Shown here piece after piece: positions 15,538 through 24,311 of a stretch of 34,547 nucleotides of DNA (position 1 is its first letter; each line of letters starts with the position of its first letter). Below the pieces are notes generated by a model. That model did no database searches and was not told the origin of the DNA. It saw only the letters and a list, made by a program, of their open reading frames with translations. A program made the translations under genes and the position numbers. This DNA comes from a virus, in the IMG/VR virus record IMGVR_UViG_3300034105_001592, positions 1 to 34,547 of that record; one strand, 5' to 3'.

Positions 15538-15654
15538 TTAATGGTTATAAATAAATGGATCTCTTTTACGTAGTTCTTCTAATTTCTTTTTAAATTCCTT
15601 CTTTCTTTTCTTGTCGGCGAAGTACTTCTTCACCCAATTAATCAGTTTTTTCAT
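15538..15654 (-). CDS. Small basic 38-residue protein ending RDPFIYNH
   Basis: An ATG at 15652-15654 opens a 38-codon frame ending TAA at 15538-15540. The protein is very basic: an amphipathic start MKKLINWVKKYF, a Lys/Arg/Glu-rich helix with KKKLEELRK, and RDPFIYNH at the end. From memory, small proteins ending in RDPFIY recur in aquatic T4-like phages, which supports a real gene. It overlaps the end of the SGNH gene by 17 bases and fills the gap before cysC. Function unknown. Confidence 0.75.
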   Translation of the reverse strand: MKKLINWVKKYFADKKRKKEFKKKLEELRKRDPFIYNH

Positions 15655-16453
15655 TTTCTTCTATTTTTTTTATTATGTTTTGTGCAATTATTTGATGTGC
15701 CTTTTTAGATGGGTGTCTGTCATGTGGAGTAACCTCACCAAAAAATTCATCATCGCTTATTATTTCTAAATTAGAATTTTCATCTTCAAACATTTCAATC
15801 CAACAACTATAATTTTTACCATTATAATCAAATGTAATTAGTCTATTTTTTAAATATTCGTCATCATTAATCAAATTATTGAAATTTGGAGTTATGTTCC
15901 AAAATAAACATTTTAAACCTTTAGACTCATAAAATTGAAACTTAGTTTTTATGTCATTAATCAACTGTAATCTTAATTTATCATAATATTCATTAAAACT
16001 GTTTATACCAAAATCTTTAAGTTTATCAACAAAATCATCCAATTCCTTTCCTCCATTTTTTTGAAAATCATTTAATCTGAAGTGTTGGTCCTCTAATTTT
16101 ATAAAACATCTATCAGGATATGATGTTTGAAATATGATATATTCAATATCATCATAATCATATCTTCGGTTTGTAATATGTGGGTGCTCGTGGTTTTTGT
16201 CAAATAGGTGTTCGAGAAATAAAAAGGAATCTTGATCATTACCTGCGGTATATCTTCTTACCACATTAAAAGTGTTAAAGTGTTTCGATACTAAATTAGA
16301 AAAACGTAATTCTTCTCTAGTTTTAAATAAAAGATTATCTTTAACTTGAGTTATTTGAATTTCTGGTTTATTTATAAATTGATTATTTGGGCTATAATAT
16401 TCTAACCCATGTCCATAGGTAAAAGAGCAACCAGCAAATACCATTCCTTTCAT
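15638..16453 (-). CDS. SGNH/GDSL-like hydrolase
   Basis: The 271-residue protein starts with FAGCSFTYGHG (6-16), the SGNH block I with Ser as nucleophile. A TAGNDQ segment supplies the Gly/Asn blocks, and DRHPSKKAH (245-253) is the C-terminal Asp/His block. A long charged insert lies between. It follows the carbamoyltransferase gene by three bases and may remove or transfer an acyl group on the same glycan. No signal peptide is seen. It lacks the Leu-Ile ending (EENEKTD). Confidence 0.8.
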   Translation of the reverse strand: MKGMVFAGCSFTYGHGLEYYSPNNQFINKPEIQITQVKDNLLFKTREELRFSNLVSKHFNTFNVVRRYTAGNDQDSFLFLEHLFDKNHEHPHITNRRYDYDDIEYIIFQTSYPDRCFIKLEDQHFRLNDFQKNGGKELDDFVDKLKDFGINSFNEYYDKLRLQLINDIKTKFQFYESKGLKCLFWNITPNFNNLINDDEYLKNRLITFDYNGKNYSCWIEMFEDENSNLEIISDDEFFGEVTPHDRHPSKKAHQIIAQNIIKKIEENEKTD

Positions 16454-16456
16454 AAT

Positions 16457-18124
16457 TTAATTTTTATACATAACGTAATTACCCATTACTAATATATCCA
16501 TATCAGTATCAAAGAACGTATCAACAGCATCTTTTGGTGTTAATACCATTGTCTTATCTTTGATATTGAATGAGGTATTTAATAAAATTGGGTAACCACT
16601 TAATTTTTCAAACTCCATTAGTAAATCATGTATAATAGTGTATCTATATACTGTTTGGACTCTAGCACTTCCGTCCACATGAGTAACCGCCGGTAATTTA
16701 TCTTTATATTCTTCCTTCACTTTAACAACTTGATTCATATATGGAACATCGTCTGTCATTTCAAAGAACTGATGTTGTTTCTCTTTTATTACCATTGGTG
16801 CGAATGGTCTAAATCCTTCTCTCTTTTTAATAACCTTATTGATTCTATCTTTCATATCGGGATAAGTTGGGTTAGCTAATATTGATCTGTTACCTAACGC
16901 TCTAGAACCAAATTCAATATGTCCTTGAAACCACCCAACTACCTTACCTTCATATATTTTTTGAGCGATATAAGTTCTTAATTTATTTTCAGATTCATAT
17001 TTTCTAAAGTTATTTGTTCCAATTGCTCGTCTAATATCATCATAATAATACTGAGGACCTAAAAATGGACTTCTTGTAATTTTACTCCTTACTTTACGTT
17101 CTTTCACTAAATAATGAACAACAGCACCGATTGCAGATCCCGCATCAGACGGTGCCGGTGGAATCCAAAGATGAGTAAAGTGTGACTTATCTATAATTTT
17201 ACCATTAGCAGTACCATTATACGCACAACCACCACTTAATGTTAAGTTTGAACTTTTACTTACGTGTCTAATTGATTTGATAATTTCAAATAAAACCTCT
17301 TCGTATCTTAATTGAACCGCAGCCGCCAAGTCCTTATGTGTTTGTTCTAAAGTTTCTTCAGGTAGTCTTTGTGGAACACTTAATAGTTCCGCAAGTTTCT
17401 CATTAAACATGGACTTATCGGTTTTATTCCAACAAAATACGTCCATATTACACTCTAACTTACCTGATTTGAACGATATAAGGTTTCTTATCTCTTTAAT
17501 ATACTTTTGAGGGTCTCCATAGGACGCTAATCCCATTACCTTATACTCACCTTCATTTGGTCTAAACCCTAAATAAGAGGTTAATGCGGAGTAATAGAGA
17601 CCCATTGAATGTGGGTACTTCGCAATCGAACTGTATTTGATACCATTGTAATCCGCAACACCTAACGATACTGTATCAATCTCACCTACACCGTCAACAG
17701 ATAAACAAGTAGATTCCTCAAAGTGAGATGTATAATGTGCATAATACTGATGAGCTTCGTGGTGTGTTGAATAAAATACGGTAGGACAAATTTCCTTTAG
17801 TTTCTTATCAATTTCCTTTACGTTACTACGTATTCTTAAATGAGATTTTAAGGAATATAATGGGTTCTTAAACCATTGAGGTTTAATATTTTCCATTACC
17901 CTTTGATATTTTAATTTAGGGTCCTCGTAATAACAAACCGCCTGTAAGTTCTTAGGTGTAATCTTATATTGTTTGTAGATATATTCCAACGCTTTGGTTG
18001 GGAACGAATCATCGTGTTTAATACCTGTGAACTTTTCTTCTTCACATGCGAATATTAATTGATTATCTCTGAATAAACATACAGACGAATCATGATAAAA
18101 TGCAGATATACCTATTATGTACAT
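16457..18124 (-). CDS. NodU/CmcH-family O-carbamoyltransferase
   Basis: The 555 residues match the full carbamoyltransferase family. IIGISAFYHDSSVCLF begins the N-terminal ASKHA-like domain, with THHEAHQYYAHY for metal/phosphate binding, LSVDGVGE and TLSGGCAYNGTANGKI. The C-terminal domain has GPQYYYDDIRRAI, FGSRALGNRSILANPT and FRPFAPMV. The enzyme uses carbamoyl phosphate and ATP to carbamoylate a hydroxyl, often on a sugar. Length is as expected for the family. Three bases separate it from the TPP-enzyme fusion upstream, so the carbamoyl group probably ends up on the sugar made by this operon. Confidence 0.93.
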   Translation of the reverse strand: MYIIGISAFYHDSSVCLFRDNQLIFACEEEKFTGIKHDDSFPTKALEYIYKQYKITPKNLQAVCYYEDPKLKYQRVMENIKPQWFKNPLYSLKSHLRIRSNVKEIDKKLKEICPTVFYSTHHEAHQYYAHYTSHFEESTCLSVDGVGEIDTVSLGVADYNGIKYSSIAKYPHSMGLYYSALTSYLGFRPNEGEYKVMGLASYGDPQKYIKEIRNLISFKSGKLECNMDVFCWNKTDKSMFNEKLAELLSVPQRLPEETLEQTHKDLAAAVQLRYEEVLFEIIKSIRHVSKSSNLTLSGGCAYNGTANGKIIDKSHFTHLWIPPAPSDAGSAIGAVVHYLVKERKVRSKITRSPFLGPQYYYDDIRRAIGTNNFRKYESENKLRTYIAQKIYEGKVVGWFQGHIEFGSRALGNRSILANPTYPDMKDRINKVIKKREGFRPFAPMVIKEKQHQFFEMTDDVPYMNQVVKVKEEYKDKLPAVTHVDGSARVQTVYRYTIIHDLLMEFEKLSGYPILLNTSFNIKDKTMVLTPKDAVDTFFDTDMDILVMGNYVMYKN

Positions 18125-18127
18125 ATT

Positions 18128-19870
18128 TTAATGTTTCTTGTTAATTAAGTTTTTGAAAAAAACCGTATCTGTTTTATCTTTTGTGATTTCCAAAACTTTT
18201 TCTTTATTATTTTTAAATCTATGCCTTGATTCTTTATAAAATTTAATAACTTCGTCTTTATTTTTATGTAATCTTAAAATTTCATTAAAAATCATTTTAA
18301 ATCTTTTTTTGACATCTTTTTCATCGTCATAACTGTGGTCAATTAAATCGTCAAAAAAATCAAATCCAAAAACACCTCTCATTGTTCGAATATGTTCATG
18401 AGTTGCTGCAATGATTGGAAATTGTGAATAATGAAATGGGATGATTGATTTTTCAGTTATATGTACCACATCTTCAAATTCAAACTGTGATTCCCCCACA
18501 ATATTGATATATGAATTAGAGTGGTGATTCATTTCAAACGTTTTATTCCAATCAAATCCCCACTCACCTATGTCAACATCGTAATCTCTTTCATACTTAC
18601 TTTTTCTAACATCAATATTACCAAAATATTGTATTTCTTCGTTTAAATTTTCAATTTCATCTTCAAATAAAATATTACCCACCATCCAACCGGGTAAAAC
18701 ACCATCAGGTGTTCTAAAACTTTCCATTTGATGTCCTTTCAATAATGACCAATCTGTTTCTTCTAATAAACCATATTTTTTTAACATACATAACATACTA
18801 AATCTGTGAGATTTTAACATTCTGTTATGACACATAAATAAGTTTTCTTTATCTCCTTTAAATTGGTAATCATAACCAAACGTACACATATTTTTACTGA
18901 CTACAAGATGTAATCTATTCGTTGTATGTACATTAATTCCAGTGGTAATACTATTTTTTAATTCTGTTAATTTTTCATTACCATTAATAATATAAAATTG
19001 TTTAGTGTCCAATTTTTCATTTCTAATAGCATAATCCATTACTTCAATTATTTCATTAGTTTCACATTCATGTTCAGTTAGGAAAATAGTATATAAATTT
19101 TTATTTTCTCTCATTAATTGTTTTATTTCTTCCGATAGTGGTAAAATTGGGTTTTCACGATATAATGAAGTTAAATAACTATTAATAACAATTATATGGT
19201 AAAAATTTTCATTTTTACGTAAACTAATTTGATTACGGTCACATATTTCATAATTAGTAACTTCATACCAACCTTCTCCAAAAATATTTTGAATTTGATT
19301 AGTGTTAGAATAATCACTTGATTCGTCACAAATAATATTTAAAACACCATAGTCATTATATTTTTCAGGGTATTCATTTATAATATATACCCCTTTATTG
19401 TTATTGGCGAAATGATAAGCTTCTTTAATTTCTTTTGGTGATTTACAATCAAATATTTTGATTGTTTTGCACATCGATTTAAACTCCTCAATATAATTTG
19501 CTTTATGTTGGTGTCCTGGGTCTAATGGTGTGTCTGAACCCTTACCAACTCTAACTATTATATGTGGTTTTTGTTCTGTCATTAATTCGTATTTGTCGAC
19601 GTGATTAATTAACTGATTAGCTGCCGAAATAATAAAATCCCATCTTGGGTAAAATGTAACTACTTTTTTTCCTAACATTGATAACCCTAATGTCATACCC
19701 ATTTGTGTTTCTTCCATAACAGGTACTTCAATCATCATTTCTTTTGGTACATTTCCTAATGTTGTACTCATTGGATTTCCAGCGTACACAATTTGTTGTC
19801 CAATAAAAACTGTATTTGAATCTTTAGACATTTCTGTCATTATATTTGTAAGTGTTTCTTTATATGTCAT
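18128..19870 (-). CDS. TPP-enzyme beta-type pyrimidine-binding domain fused to a glycosyltransferase-like domain
   Basis: Residues 1-175 are a transketolase/E1-beta-type pyrimidine-binding domain: VFIGQQIVYAGNP, EVPVMEETQMGMTLGLSM with the expected Glu that activates thiamine diphosphate, FYPRWDF and GSDTPLDPGHQHKA. The usual transketolase C-terminal domain is missing. From about 200 to the end it aligns by eye along most of its length with the glycosyltransferase-like protein at 30485-31810: LTEHECE/LCEHES, CHNR, VHITEKS, GFDFFDDLIDHSYD/GFDLFDDLIDHSYD. The partner TPP-binding subunit is encoded immediately upstream. The fusion suggests the sugar is made and then transferred by coupled enzymes. 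Confidence 0.85.
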   Translation of the reverse strand: MTYKETLTNIMTEMSKDSNTVFIGQQIVYAGNPMSTTLGNVPKEMMIEVPVMEETQMGMTLGLSMLGKKVVTFYPRWDFIISAANQLINHVDKYELMTEQKPHIIVRVGKGSDTPLDPGHQHKANYIEEFKSMCKTIKIFDCKSPKEIKEAYHFANNNKGVYIINEYPEKYNDYGVLNIICDESSDYSNTNQIQNIFGEGWYEVTNYEICDRNQISLRKNENFYHIIVINSYLTSLYRENPILPLSEEIKQLMRENKNLYTIFLTEHECETNEIIEVMDYAIRNEKLDTKQFYIINGNEKLTELKNSITTGINVHTTNRLHLVVSKNMCTFGYDYQFKGDKENLFMCHNRMLKSHRFSMLCMLKKYGLLEETDWSLLKGHQMESFRTPDGVLPGWMVGNILFEDEIENLNEEIQYFGNIDVRKSKYERDYDVDIGEWGFDWNKTFEMNHHSNSYINIVGESQFEFEDVVHITEKSIIPFHYSQFPIIAATHEHIRTMRGVFGFDFFDDLIDHSYDDEKDVKKRFKMIFNEILRLHKNKDEVIKFYKESRHRFKNNKEKVLEITKDKTDTVFFKNLINKKH

Positions 19871-19880
19871 ATTGTTTTTT

Positions 19881-20513
19881 TTAAAATGCTACCCATTTAC
19901 CAGTTCCATAATGTGGATATTTTGATTTATAATCATACCAAATAACATCATCAGGTACTTCTCTTTTAATTCCATTCCATGTTGCTTCAGTTGGTGTGTA
20001 CGTAGATACTCCATTGTCTTCTACAACAAAATGTAATGGTAAGTCATAATTTTTAGCGTACTTATAAACTTCATAAAATATTCCACTTTCAAAACTCATA
20101 TCTCCAATGAATACCCAAACTTTTTCATCTGAATTATCTCTCTTTATTCCCATTGCCACACCTAACGCAATTGATAATGTTCCACCAACTATTGCGGATG
20201 AATAAAATTTTTCATCAGTTTTACAAATTGTTATTGATTTACCATCTAAAATTTGTCTCTCTAACCAATTAGGTGTAATGTCTTTCAATAAAGTATGATA
20301 ATGTGATCTCCAAGTTGAAAACACCCAATCTCTTTTATCAATTCTTTTAAAAATTTCAATTAATTGTTCCTCGTTACCGTTTGAAAGATGTACAGGTCCT
20401 CGTATTTTACCTCCTTCCCAATGGGATACAATTAAATCTTCAAAGGCAATTAAATCCTCTTTAGTTTGTGGTACTTCTCTAACCACCGGATATTTTTCTA
20501 AATTCTTTATCAT
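19881..20513 (-). CDS. TPP-binding (E1-alpha-like) subunit of a split thiamine-diphosphate enzyme
   Basis: The 210-residue protein has the thiamine-diphosphate/Mg motif GDMSFESG (137-144) followed 28 residues later by N167, the GDG-x(about 28)-N pattern. GPVHLSNGNEEQ, FSTWRSHYH and GGTLSIALGVAMG resemble the E1-alpha chain of 2-oxo-acid dehydrogenases. It is shorter than those (usually over 300). With the pyrimidine domain encoded next door it would form an alpha2-beta2 type enzyme moving a two-carbon unit. In the avilamycin and aldgamycin pathways such an E1-like pair builds branched-chain sugars, which fits the surrounding sugar genes. It overlaps the RmlC-like gene by ATGA. Confidence 0.85.
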   Translation of the reverse strand: MIKNLEKYPVVREVPQTKEDLIAFEDLIVSHWEGGKIRGPVHLSNGNEEQLIEIFKRIDKRDWVFSTWRSHYHTLLKDITPNWLERQILDGKSITICKTDEKFYSSAIVGGTLSIALGVAMGIKRDNSDEKVWVFIGDMSFESGIFYEVYKYAKNYDLPLHFVVEDNGVSTYTPTEATWNGIKREVPDDVIWYDYKSKYPHYGTGKWVAF

Positions 20514-21064
20514 TTATCTTTCATTTGTAATGTTGGATTATTTGTCGGCCATTCTATATTCCATTGTGTGTCATTCCATTTTGCGACTCCGTGATTAATT
20601 GAATCCACATATTCTCCTTTATAAAAAAGATTATAATGAAAAACACAATCAGTTAACGCATAATGTCCATTAGCAAAACCTGGTGGTATTAACACTTGGT
20701 CTCTATTTTTTTCAGATATTAAATAAGATTCCCACTTACCATACGTTGGTGATTTTTCTCTGACATCTAAAACAATTAAATAAATATCACCAACTAACGC
20801 CTGTACTAATTTCCAAGTTTTATCATCATAATGTAAACCTCTTAAAACATTTTTATATGATTTAGAAAATCTACCATGAATACTAATTTCATTTTTATCG
20901 TAATGAATGTGTCCCATTACAGGATGTTCTTCACTATGGAATGTTGTAAAAATTTCACCTCTAAATTCTCTGAATATTGAAGGTGTGAACACGGGAACTT
21001 CATAACCAAAAACTTTAGATGGTCTTTCTTCAAAATCGCTCCATTTTTTTTCTATTTGTGACAT
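20510..21064 (-). CDS. RmlC-like dTDP-4-dehydrorhamnose 3,5-epimerase family protein
   Basis: The cupin fold of the RmlC family is visible in 184 residues: VLRGLHYDD (73-81, with the catalytic His78), VQALVGDIYLIVLDVREKSPTYGKW (read in pieces from 87), VLIPPGFANGHYAL (124-137) and the C-terminal WNDTQWNIEWP. Such enzymes epimerise C3 and/or C5 of 4-keto-6-deoxy nucleotide sugars. Here the likely substrate pool is GDP-4-keto-6-deoxymannose or a product of the TPP enzyme, not dTDP sugars, because no RmlA/RmlB genes are present. This is the only start with a Shine-Dalgarno-like GGAG upstream, which may be coincidence with the end of the preceding gene. Confidence 0.88.
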   Translation of the reverse strand: MSQIEKKWSDFEERPSKVFGYEVPVFTPSIFREFRGEIFTTFHSEEHPVMGHIHYDKNEISIHGRFSKSYKNVLRGLHYDDKTWKLVQALVGDIYLIVLDVREKSPTYGKWESYLISEKNRDQVLIPPGFANGHYALTDCVFHYNLFYKGEYVDSINHGVAKWNDTQWNIEWPTNNPTLQMKDK

Positions 21065-21067
21065 ATG

Positions 21068-21832
21068 TTATTCTCCCCAAAATTTATTTTTAATTTCATG
21101 AACATCAATTGGTTCTCTTTTCATTAAACCACCTTCTCTCATAGGTGCGGTTTTTGCTTTATATCCAATTACTAATGAATTTCTATTTTTATCACTTTTA
21201 TTTTCGTTTGATCCGTGAACACAATGTGAATGTACAAACACAACATCTCCCGGTTTTGATTCAGTATAAACTAAAGGAAAATTATGTCCTTCAGGCATTT
21301 TACATGGTTTACCTCTTTCATTTTTCCAAAATAAAGGATTTGTTTTGGTTCTTTCTTCGTCAACTTCTATGTCTAAGATTGGTAAAAAATGTGAACTTTC
21401 ATAGACCCATAAACCTCCGTTAGTTTCATTAGAATAATCTAAAGTTACACTGGCGTTCATCGACCTACCCCAACCAGATTGAGAATATATTCCATCTTGG
21501 TGAGCGTCTCTACCTAATTCACCTGATGGTTTAAAATATGCCAAACTTTGTATTCCGACACATTCTTCACCAAATAGTAATTCAACAATTTCTAAAAGTT
21601 TTGGGTGTCCTAAATACTTTAAGATTTTTTCGGATTCTTTTTGTGGATGTGAATACATACCATATTCTCCCCATGTGGTTTCTTTTTCGTTTCTTTCAAT
21701 TCTTAAACGATTCATTTCACTTTTAATTTCCTCAGCCTCTTCTTCTGTAAAGACATTCACAACAACAAAACCTCTATATTTCCAATCGTGTAATATTCTT
21801 GTAATTTCTTTATCGTTAATGTATGTTTTCAT
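21068..21832 (-). CDS. Phytanoyl-CoA dioxygenase (PhyH)-family 2OG/Fe(II) oxygenase
   Basis: The 254-residue protein has RDAHQDGIY (H111-Q-D113), the second iron His in HSHCVHGSN (H206) and R217 (KNRNSLV) for 2-oxoglutarate, with GGLWVYESSH and KPGDVVFVHS as typical PhyH strands. It is a different branch from the small prolyl-hydroxylase-like genes to the left. PhyH members often hydroxylate lipids, natural products or sugars, so it could oxidise a nucleotide sugar here. The ATG is preceded by AAAATAAAATAAA, a TAAAA-type leader like that at 11706. Confidence 0.9.
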   Translation of the reverse strand: MKTYINDKEITRILHDWKYRGFVVVNVFTEEEAEEIKSEMNRLRIERNEKETTWGEYGMYSHPQKESEKILKYLGHPKLLEIVELLFGEECVGIQSLAYFKPSGELGRDAHQDGIYSQSGWGRSMNASVTLDYSNETNGGLWVYESSHFLPILDIEVDEERTKTNPLFWKNERGKPCKMPEGHNFPLVYTESKPGDVVFVHSHCVHGSNENKSDKNRNSLVIGYKAKTAPMREGGLMKREPIDVHEIKNKFWGE

Positions 21833-21843
21833 TTTATTTTATT

Positions 21844-22278
21844 TTACCCTTCATTTATTTCAGGTGTGGTACCATCCCAACTAATTCCCCAATTTTGAAA
21901 TTCCGCAGCTAAACAATCAACCTTATAGTCTTTTCTACCCCCAACAACTTCTTGAATTTTGTTTTTAGCGGTATTTCTAACACCATTTAAACCATGTGTC
22001 AATTCTAAATCGTTACCTTCCTTAATTCCTTTACGATAATTGGACTCATTGTGCCAAATATGTAAATTGGTTTGTGCTAACACAACAATTGCTCTAATTG
22101 TTTGTGCGTCTATCACACCATTGTTTTCACTAAGAATTAAATCGACGTCGTGTTGGATGTCTTTAATTTCCTGTGTATAAACTTCTTTATGTTCCGGTAT
22201 AAACACTTCTTTTAATTGTGATATACTCATTCTGTCAATTAATTCCGCCAATGTTGGCAAGTACTTTCTCTTTTCCAT
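21844..22278 (-). CDS. Conserved hypothetical protein, all-helical (DUF4254-like?)
   Basis: This 144-residue protein is not securely recognised. It is predicted helical, with LPTLAELIDRMSISQLKE at the start, a mid-helix LAQTNLHIWHNESNYRKG and LNGVRNTAKNKIQE, followed by RKDYKVDCLAAEFQNWGISWDGT. The IWHNE...R and N..RN patterns loosely recall DUF4254 and similar small helical proteins encoded inside polysaccharide loci. It sits between the GDP-mannose dehydratase and the PhyH gene with gaps of 3 and 11 bases, so a part in the same sugar pathway is likely. No catalytic motif is visible. Confidence 0.8.
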   Translation of the reverse strand: MEKRKYLPTLAELIDRMSISQLKEVFIPEHKEVYTQEIKDIQHDVDLILSENNGVIDAQTIRAIVVLAQTNLHIWHNESNYRKGIKEGNDLELTHGLNGVRNTAKNKIQEVVGGRKDYKVDCLAAEFQNWGISWDGTTPEINEG

Positions 22279-22281
22279 ATT

Positions 22282-23292
22282 TTATCTGTTTAAAAATTTT
22301 CTTCCGTTTTTTATTCTATCTCTCCAATATTCCAATAAATCATCCATTGTTTCATTAAACTTTATCTGTGGGGTCCAACCTGTATGGTTTTCAAATTTAG
22401 TTGTGTTCGGTACTTGTAGATTCGCATCGATTGGTCTTAACCTACTTTGGTCTATTATCACCTCAATGTTTTTAACTGTGGACTTGTTAATAAGATATTC
22501 CAAGGTATCACTTACTTTACATGTGTGATTACCACCTATATTATAATATTCACCTTTTATTGGGTTCATTGTGACTAACATATAATATGCTCGTACCGCG
22601 TCTCTAACATCAGCATATGTTCTTAATGAATCTAAATTACCTACATATATCTTAGGTTCTTGTAGTCCGTGTTCAATCATTGCAATTTGTTTTGCAAATG
22701 TGGATTCATGAAATACGTCTCCTCTTCTTGGTCCTGTATGTGTAAACATTCTAGTTGTCATTATTGTCATATCATACGCCTCAGCATAATAACGACCGAT
22801 TAAATCTGTTCCAACTTTAGAAATTGCGTACGGTGACGCCGGATGTATACTACATTCCTCATCAATTGGTAGTTTATCCGCCGGTACTCGACCAAATATT
22901 TCACTTGATGCACAAACATGAATTACGGCGTCTTTATATGGTGAAGTTTTTAAAGATTCTAATAAATTTGTGGTACCAATAATGTTAGTTTGTAAAGTCT
23001 CCAAAGGTGAATAAAAACTCGTTTGTGGGTACGATTGTGCACCTAAATGAAATACATAATTTGGTTTTGATATGTTTATGCTATTTGTAATTGAAGCGTA
23101 GTCATTAAGATCACCATAAATTAAGTGTATTCTTTCATTTTTATTGATGGTTTCTAACAAATGTTCAATATTATCCAAAGATTCGTTCCATCTACAAAAA
23201 CCGTAGATTATCCAATCTGTCTTTTCTAAAAGATAATCGACCAAATGAGACCCTACCATTCCACATATACCCGTAATTAATACTTTATTCAT
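22282..23292 (-). CDS. gmd: GDP-mannose 4,6-dehydratase-like SDR enzyme
   Basis: The extended SDR fold starts with the NAD(P) motif TGICGMVGSH (7-16). The catalytic residues are CASSEIFG (S129/S130-E131) and Y155-AIS-K159, and HTGPRRGD follows. The ending RPIDANLQVPNTTKFENHTGW matches the GDP-mannose 4,6-dehydratase subgroup, including the R-P-x-D substrate-binding motif. The product would be GDP-4-keto-6-deoxymannose, the substrate expected by the ColD-like enzyme encoded at 27892-29079. Length (336) fits. A related GDP-sugar reductase or epimerase activity cannot be ruled out from motifs. Confidence 0.85.
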   Translation of the reverse strand: MNKVLITGICGMVGSHLVDYLLEKTDWIIYGFCRWNESLDNIEHLLETINKNERIHLIYGDLNDYASITNSINISKPNYVFHLGAQSYPQTSFYSPLETLQTNIIGTTNLLESLKTSPYKDAVIHVCASSEIFGRVPADKLPIDEECSIHPASPYAISKVGTDLIGRYYAEAYDMTIMTTRMFTHTGPRRGDVFHESTFAKQIAMIEHGLQEPKIYVGNLDSLRTYADVRDAVRAYYMLVTMNPIKGEYYNIGGNHTCKVSDTLEYLINKSTVKNIEVIIDQSRLRPIDANLQVPNTTKFENHTGWTPQIKFNETMDDLLEYWRDRIKNGRKFLNR

Positions 23293-23297
23293 ATTTT

Positions 23298-24311
23298 TTA
23301 AAAATAAAATTTTTTAAATTTATTGTTTTTGATTGCGTTTTCAAATTCATCTTTATACTGAGTATATAATAACGAAAATTCTTGAGATGTAAACTTATTT
23401 TGTTTAATAATTTCAATTGAGGTTAAAGTATTTTTTTCTATTTTTTCTTTAAGTTTTTCATATATATTACTATAATCTTCGTCTTTTATTTTTAATAAAT
23501 TTCCCATAATTCCGTCTATTCTTTCTTCTAAAGACTCTTTTTTGTCAAACTCATAATCAAAAATCTCGTCGTACATCTCAAAACCATATTTTTTTAAATT
23601 ATTATGGTAATCTTTGGTTCCAGCAACTAAAAACAATTGTCCTAATAATATGGGTTTAGCCACCTTTTCCGTAATAAAAAAACATTCATCTGAAAGACAT
23701 AATGTTTCAGTTACTAAATTTATTAAAGGATTACCGTAATTAACCGATAACAAATGTTCATCTGATGTATCAGCACCAAATAATGTAATTTCATCAATTT
23801 TTGTTATTTTTTGTTCCCAACATTTAAAAATATGAGAGTCATAATATGTGTGCCACGAAAAATTACCGTAACTTAATAATTTATTTTCACAAAGTTTATC
23901 AATTGTCAATGATCTATTAGGTCTTGTGTGATGATTTAAACAAATATATAATTTATCATAAATTCTTTTATCTATCTCTTTTTTAACTTTATTATATGTT
24001 TCAAATTGTGTGATATATATTGAATTAAAAAAATAATGAGGAATAAATAAAATTTTTATATTTTTGTATTTTTCATATTTTTTAATTTTAACATCTTGTT
24101 TTTCAATTCCGAATAGAATGTATACTTCAATTTTAGTTTCATTAAGGAATTCTATTATCTCTTTATTTATTTTATTTGGTGACATATCACTTTCACTAAC
24201 CCAGTCCCACACAATAATTTTAGGGTTAAGACTATTAATTTCATTTTTTAAATTTAATAATTCAATTTCACTTTTAATTTCACAAAAACCAATAAAAAAT
24301 ATATTATCCAT
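23298..24311 (-). CDS. Glycosyltransferase-like protein, same family as three others in the window
   Basis: The 337-residue protein shares the C-terminal pattern of the genes at 18128, 30485 and 32968: LYICLNHHTRPNRS in the middle, NLVTETLCLSDECFFITEKVAKPILLG (read in pieces) and KKYGFEMYDEIFDYEFD. The TEK...KP segment followed by GF...D..D recalls GT10-type GT-B enzymes, in which this region binds the nucleotide sugar. The N-terminal half is a Rossmann-like domain. It is the most divergent of the four copies and is very rich in Lys, Ile and Asn. It overlaps the upstream SGNH gene by 8 bases. Activity is inferred only. Confidence 0.72.
   Translation of the reverse strand: MDNIFFIGFCEIKSEIELLNLKNEINSLNPKIIVWDWVSESDMSPNKINKEIIEFLNETKIEVYILFGIEKQDVKIKKYEKYKNIKILFIPHYFFNSIYITQFETYNKVKKEIDKRIYDKLYICLNHHTRPNRSLTIDKLCENKLLSYGNFSWHTYYDSHIFKCWEQKITKIDEITLFGADTSDEHLLSVNYGNPLINLVTETLCLSDECFFITEKVAKPILLGQLFLVAGTKDYHNNLKKYGFEMYDEIFDYEFDKKESLEERIDGIMGNLLKIKDEDYSNIYEKLKEKIEKNTLTSIEIIKQNKFTSQEFSLLYTQYKDEFENAIKNNKFKKFYF

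Noticed and set aside
21071-21076. GGAGAA as a Shine-Dalgarno for the RmlC-like gene
   Set aside because: The bases are the last Gly-Glu codons of the previous gene and no other start in the window has such a site. Chance is more likely, though spacing is suitable.
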